Shown piece by piece: positions 63,128 to 64,000 of a stretch of 64,000 bases of DNA. How positions within the stretch are numbered: position 1 is the first letter of the stretch; the number at the start of each line of letters is the position of its first letter. The stretch comes from Viridibacterium silvisoli (GTDB lineage: Bacteria; Pseudomonadota; Gammaproteobacteria; Burkholderiales; Rhodocyclaceae): positions 558,001 to 622,000 of the forward strand of contig NZ_JAYXHS010000003.1 of the NCBI RefSeq assembly GCF_036017035.1, read 5' to 3'. The notes under the pieces are model-generated. The model had not been told where the DNA came from and made no database searches. It was given only the letters and a program-made list of their open reading frames with translations. The position numbers were made by a program, and so were the translations under genes.

Positions 63128-63844
63128 ATGACCACGACGAAACTCTCCCTCTGCTTGATTGCTACTGCGCTACTGGCTGTCGCTCCGTCAGTCCACGCAC
63201 AGGCCGCCGGAAAACCGGGGGCAACATCGGAAGCCCAACTCCTGGCGGGCGATTTCGTACGCTCTACCTATCTGGCGGACCTGCGCAGCAACCATTCGCC
63301 CTATGCCAGCCTGCAGAAGAGCCCTGGCGGCCTGATGACGGTCGGCGTCAGCAACAAGCAGAAGAAGACCAGCTTCGCTTTCGGCTGGAATTTCCACGAA
63401 GGCGATGAATCCAGGACCTTGTCGAGCGACGGCAGAAGCATTGCCTATGACTCGGGCAAGGATGATCGCCCGGTCGCCATCACCGTCGAATCCCCGAGCG
63501 TCTTCATCCTGTCGGGCACGAAGGAGGTCTCCGGCCGTTTCGAGCGTATTGGCTCGCTGGCGAGCTTCATCAACAGCCAGACCGTGGCCGGCACTTACAA
63601 GGACAAGCAAGGCGGCCGCTACGTTTTCCGCCCGAGCGGCAACGCATCGTTTCCGCACGAGGATTTCCGCTACTACATCGGCACCGATCACGTCGGCGCG
63701 CCGTATGACTGGATCAAGATCGGCCTCGAAACCTGGGGCTACAAGAGGAGCGCGACCGAGCTCCAGCTCTTCCACCTGACCAAGACCGCGCCGGAAAAAT
63801 ACGAGGCGCAACCCTTCCTGGTCTTGACGCGGGTTGCGGACTAG
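63128..63844 (+). CDS. Hypothetical periplasmic protein, 238 residues
   Basis: Not recognised. Signal peptide ending SVHAQA. The mature part looks beta-rich: LMTVGVSNKQKKTSFAFGWNFHEGDESR, VSGRFERIGSLASFINSQTVAGTYKDKQGGRYVFRPSG (cited by FAFGWNFHEGDE, TVAGTYKDKQGGRYVF), as in small lipocalin-like or stress-type envelope proteins. The ATG at 63128 gives a clean signal peptide; the open frame further upstream crosses the repeat. Confidence 0.65.
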   Translation: MTTTKLSLCLIATALLAVAPSVHAQAAGKPGATSEAQLLAGDFVRSTYLADLRSNHSPYASLQKSPGGLMTVGVSNKQKKTSFAFGWNFHEGDESRTLSSDGRSIAYDSGKDDRPVAITVESPSVFILSGTKEVSGRFERIGSLASFINSQTVAGTYKDKQGGRYVFRPSGNASFPHEDFRYYIGTDHVGAPYDWIKIGLETWGYKRSATELQLFHLTKTAPEKYEAQPFLVLTRVAD

Positions 63845-63960
63845 CTGGGCGTTGCGCGTACCATGTTCGGGCGAGCACTCGACGCTGCCCGCGACATCCA
63901 GCCCGAGGCGTCCCGGCGCTTCGACGCTCCCCGCTCAATCACCTGCTGCGCAACCGCTTC

Positions 63961-64000
63961 GTGATGATCAGAAAACTGCCAAGATGGGTTGAAGTCGGCG
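63961..64000 (+). CDS. Possible partial gene at window edge (DUF1275-like start)
   Basis: The last 40 nt are open from GTG at 63961/ATG at 63964 and read MIRKLPRWVEVG, which resembles the first residues of DUF1275 (YoaK) membrane proteins. Only about a dozen codons are visible, so this is a weak call. Confidence 0.3.
   Translation, partial: MMIRKLPRWVEVG

Overview
The window is high-GC, densely coded DNA with no rRNA, tRNA, IS element, prophage or CRISPR array that I can see. Gene families (an SfnR-type sigma-54 activator, MetNIQ, YfcG-type GST, an ECF/anti-sigma pair, EntS-like MFS) and many REP-type palindromes point to a free-living, metabolically versatile proteobacterium, most likely a gammaproteobacterium; a betaproteobacterium cannot be excluded. 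No marker gene fixes the genus.

The theme is scavenging sulfur from organic compounds. 0-5.6 kb: sigma-54 activator (-), then aldo/keto reductase, an orphan sulfonate-type ABC ATPase, a methyltransferase, a GST and a RutE-like nitroreductase (+). 5.9-8.2 kb: polyserine lipoprotein, GNAT acetyltransferase, TauE/SafE exporter. 8.4-18.1 kb: DUF1254 - sulfatase - DUF1254 operon, DUF3455 lipoprotein, ECF sigma/anti-sigma pair, and a large exported arylsulfatase; a shared 70-bp palindromic element precedes both sulfatase loci. 18.4-26.7 kb: a leftward methyltransferase - TauD - flavin monooxygenase group diverges from tandemly duplicated sulfonate-type binding proteins and two permeases. 26.8-34.3 kb: nitroreductase, outer-membrane MetA-like protein, MFS exporter, dienelactone hydrolase, ABC exporter, small housekeeping-type genes. 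34.6-41.1 kb: Rap1a-like protein, AprAB-like flavoprotein/ferredoxin pair with YfcG-type GST, HAD phosphatase, split YeeE/YedE pair, arylamine N-acetyltransferase. 41.3-48.7 kb: vanadium haloperoxidase-like protein lacking its catalytic His, periplasmic rhodanese, full-length YeeE/YedE, acetyltransferase, esterase, second methyltransferase. 48.9-62 kb (mostly -): Cof-type HAD, metN-metI-metQ with a D-2-hydroxyacid dehydrogenase, cytoplasmic arylsulfatase, an importer operon (binding protein, ATPase, permease, amidase) and a second TauD.

The main result is regulatory. Seven good -24/-12 (sigma-54) promoters lie upstream of, respectively, the methyltransferase-tauD group, both duplicated binding proteins, the AprAB-like pair, the 47.9-kb methyltransferase, the 58-60 kb importer operon and the second tauD. 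With the SfnR-like activator at the left end they look like one sigma-54 organosulfur regulon, which pulls uncharacterised genes (AprAB-like pair, two methyltransferase families, amidase) into sulfur scavenging. The sulfatase loci lack such promoters and carry the other shared element instead, so two control circuits are likely.
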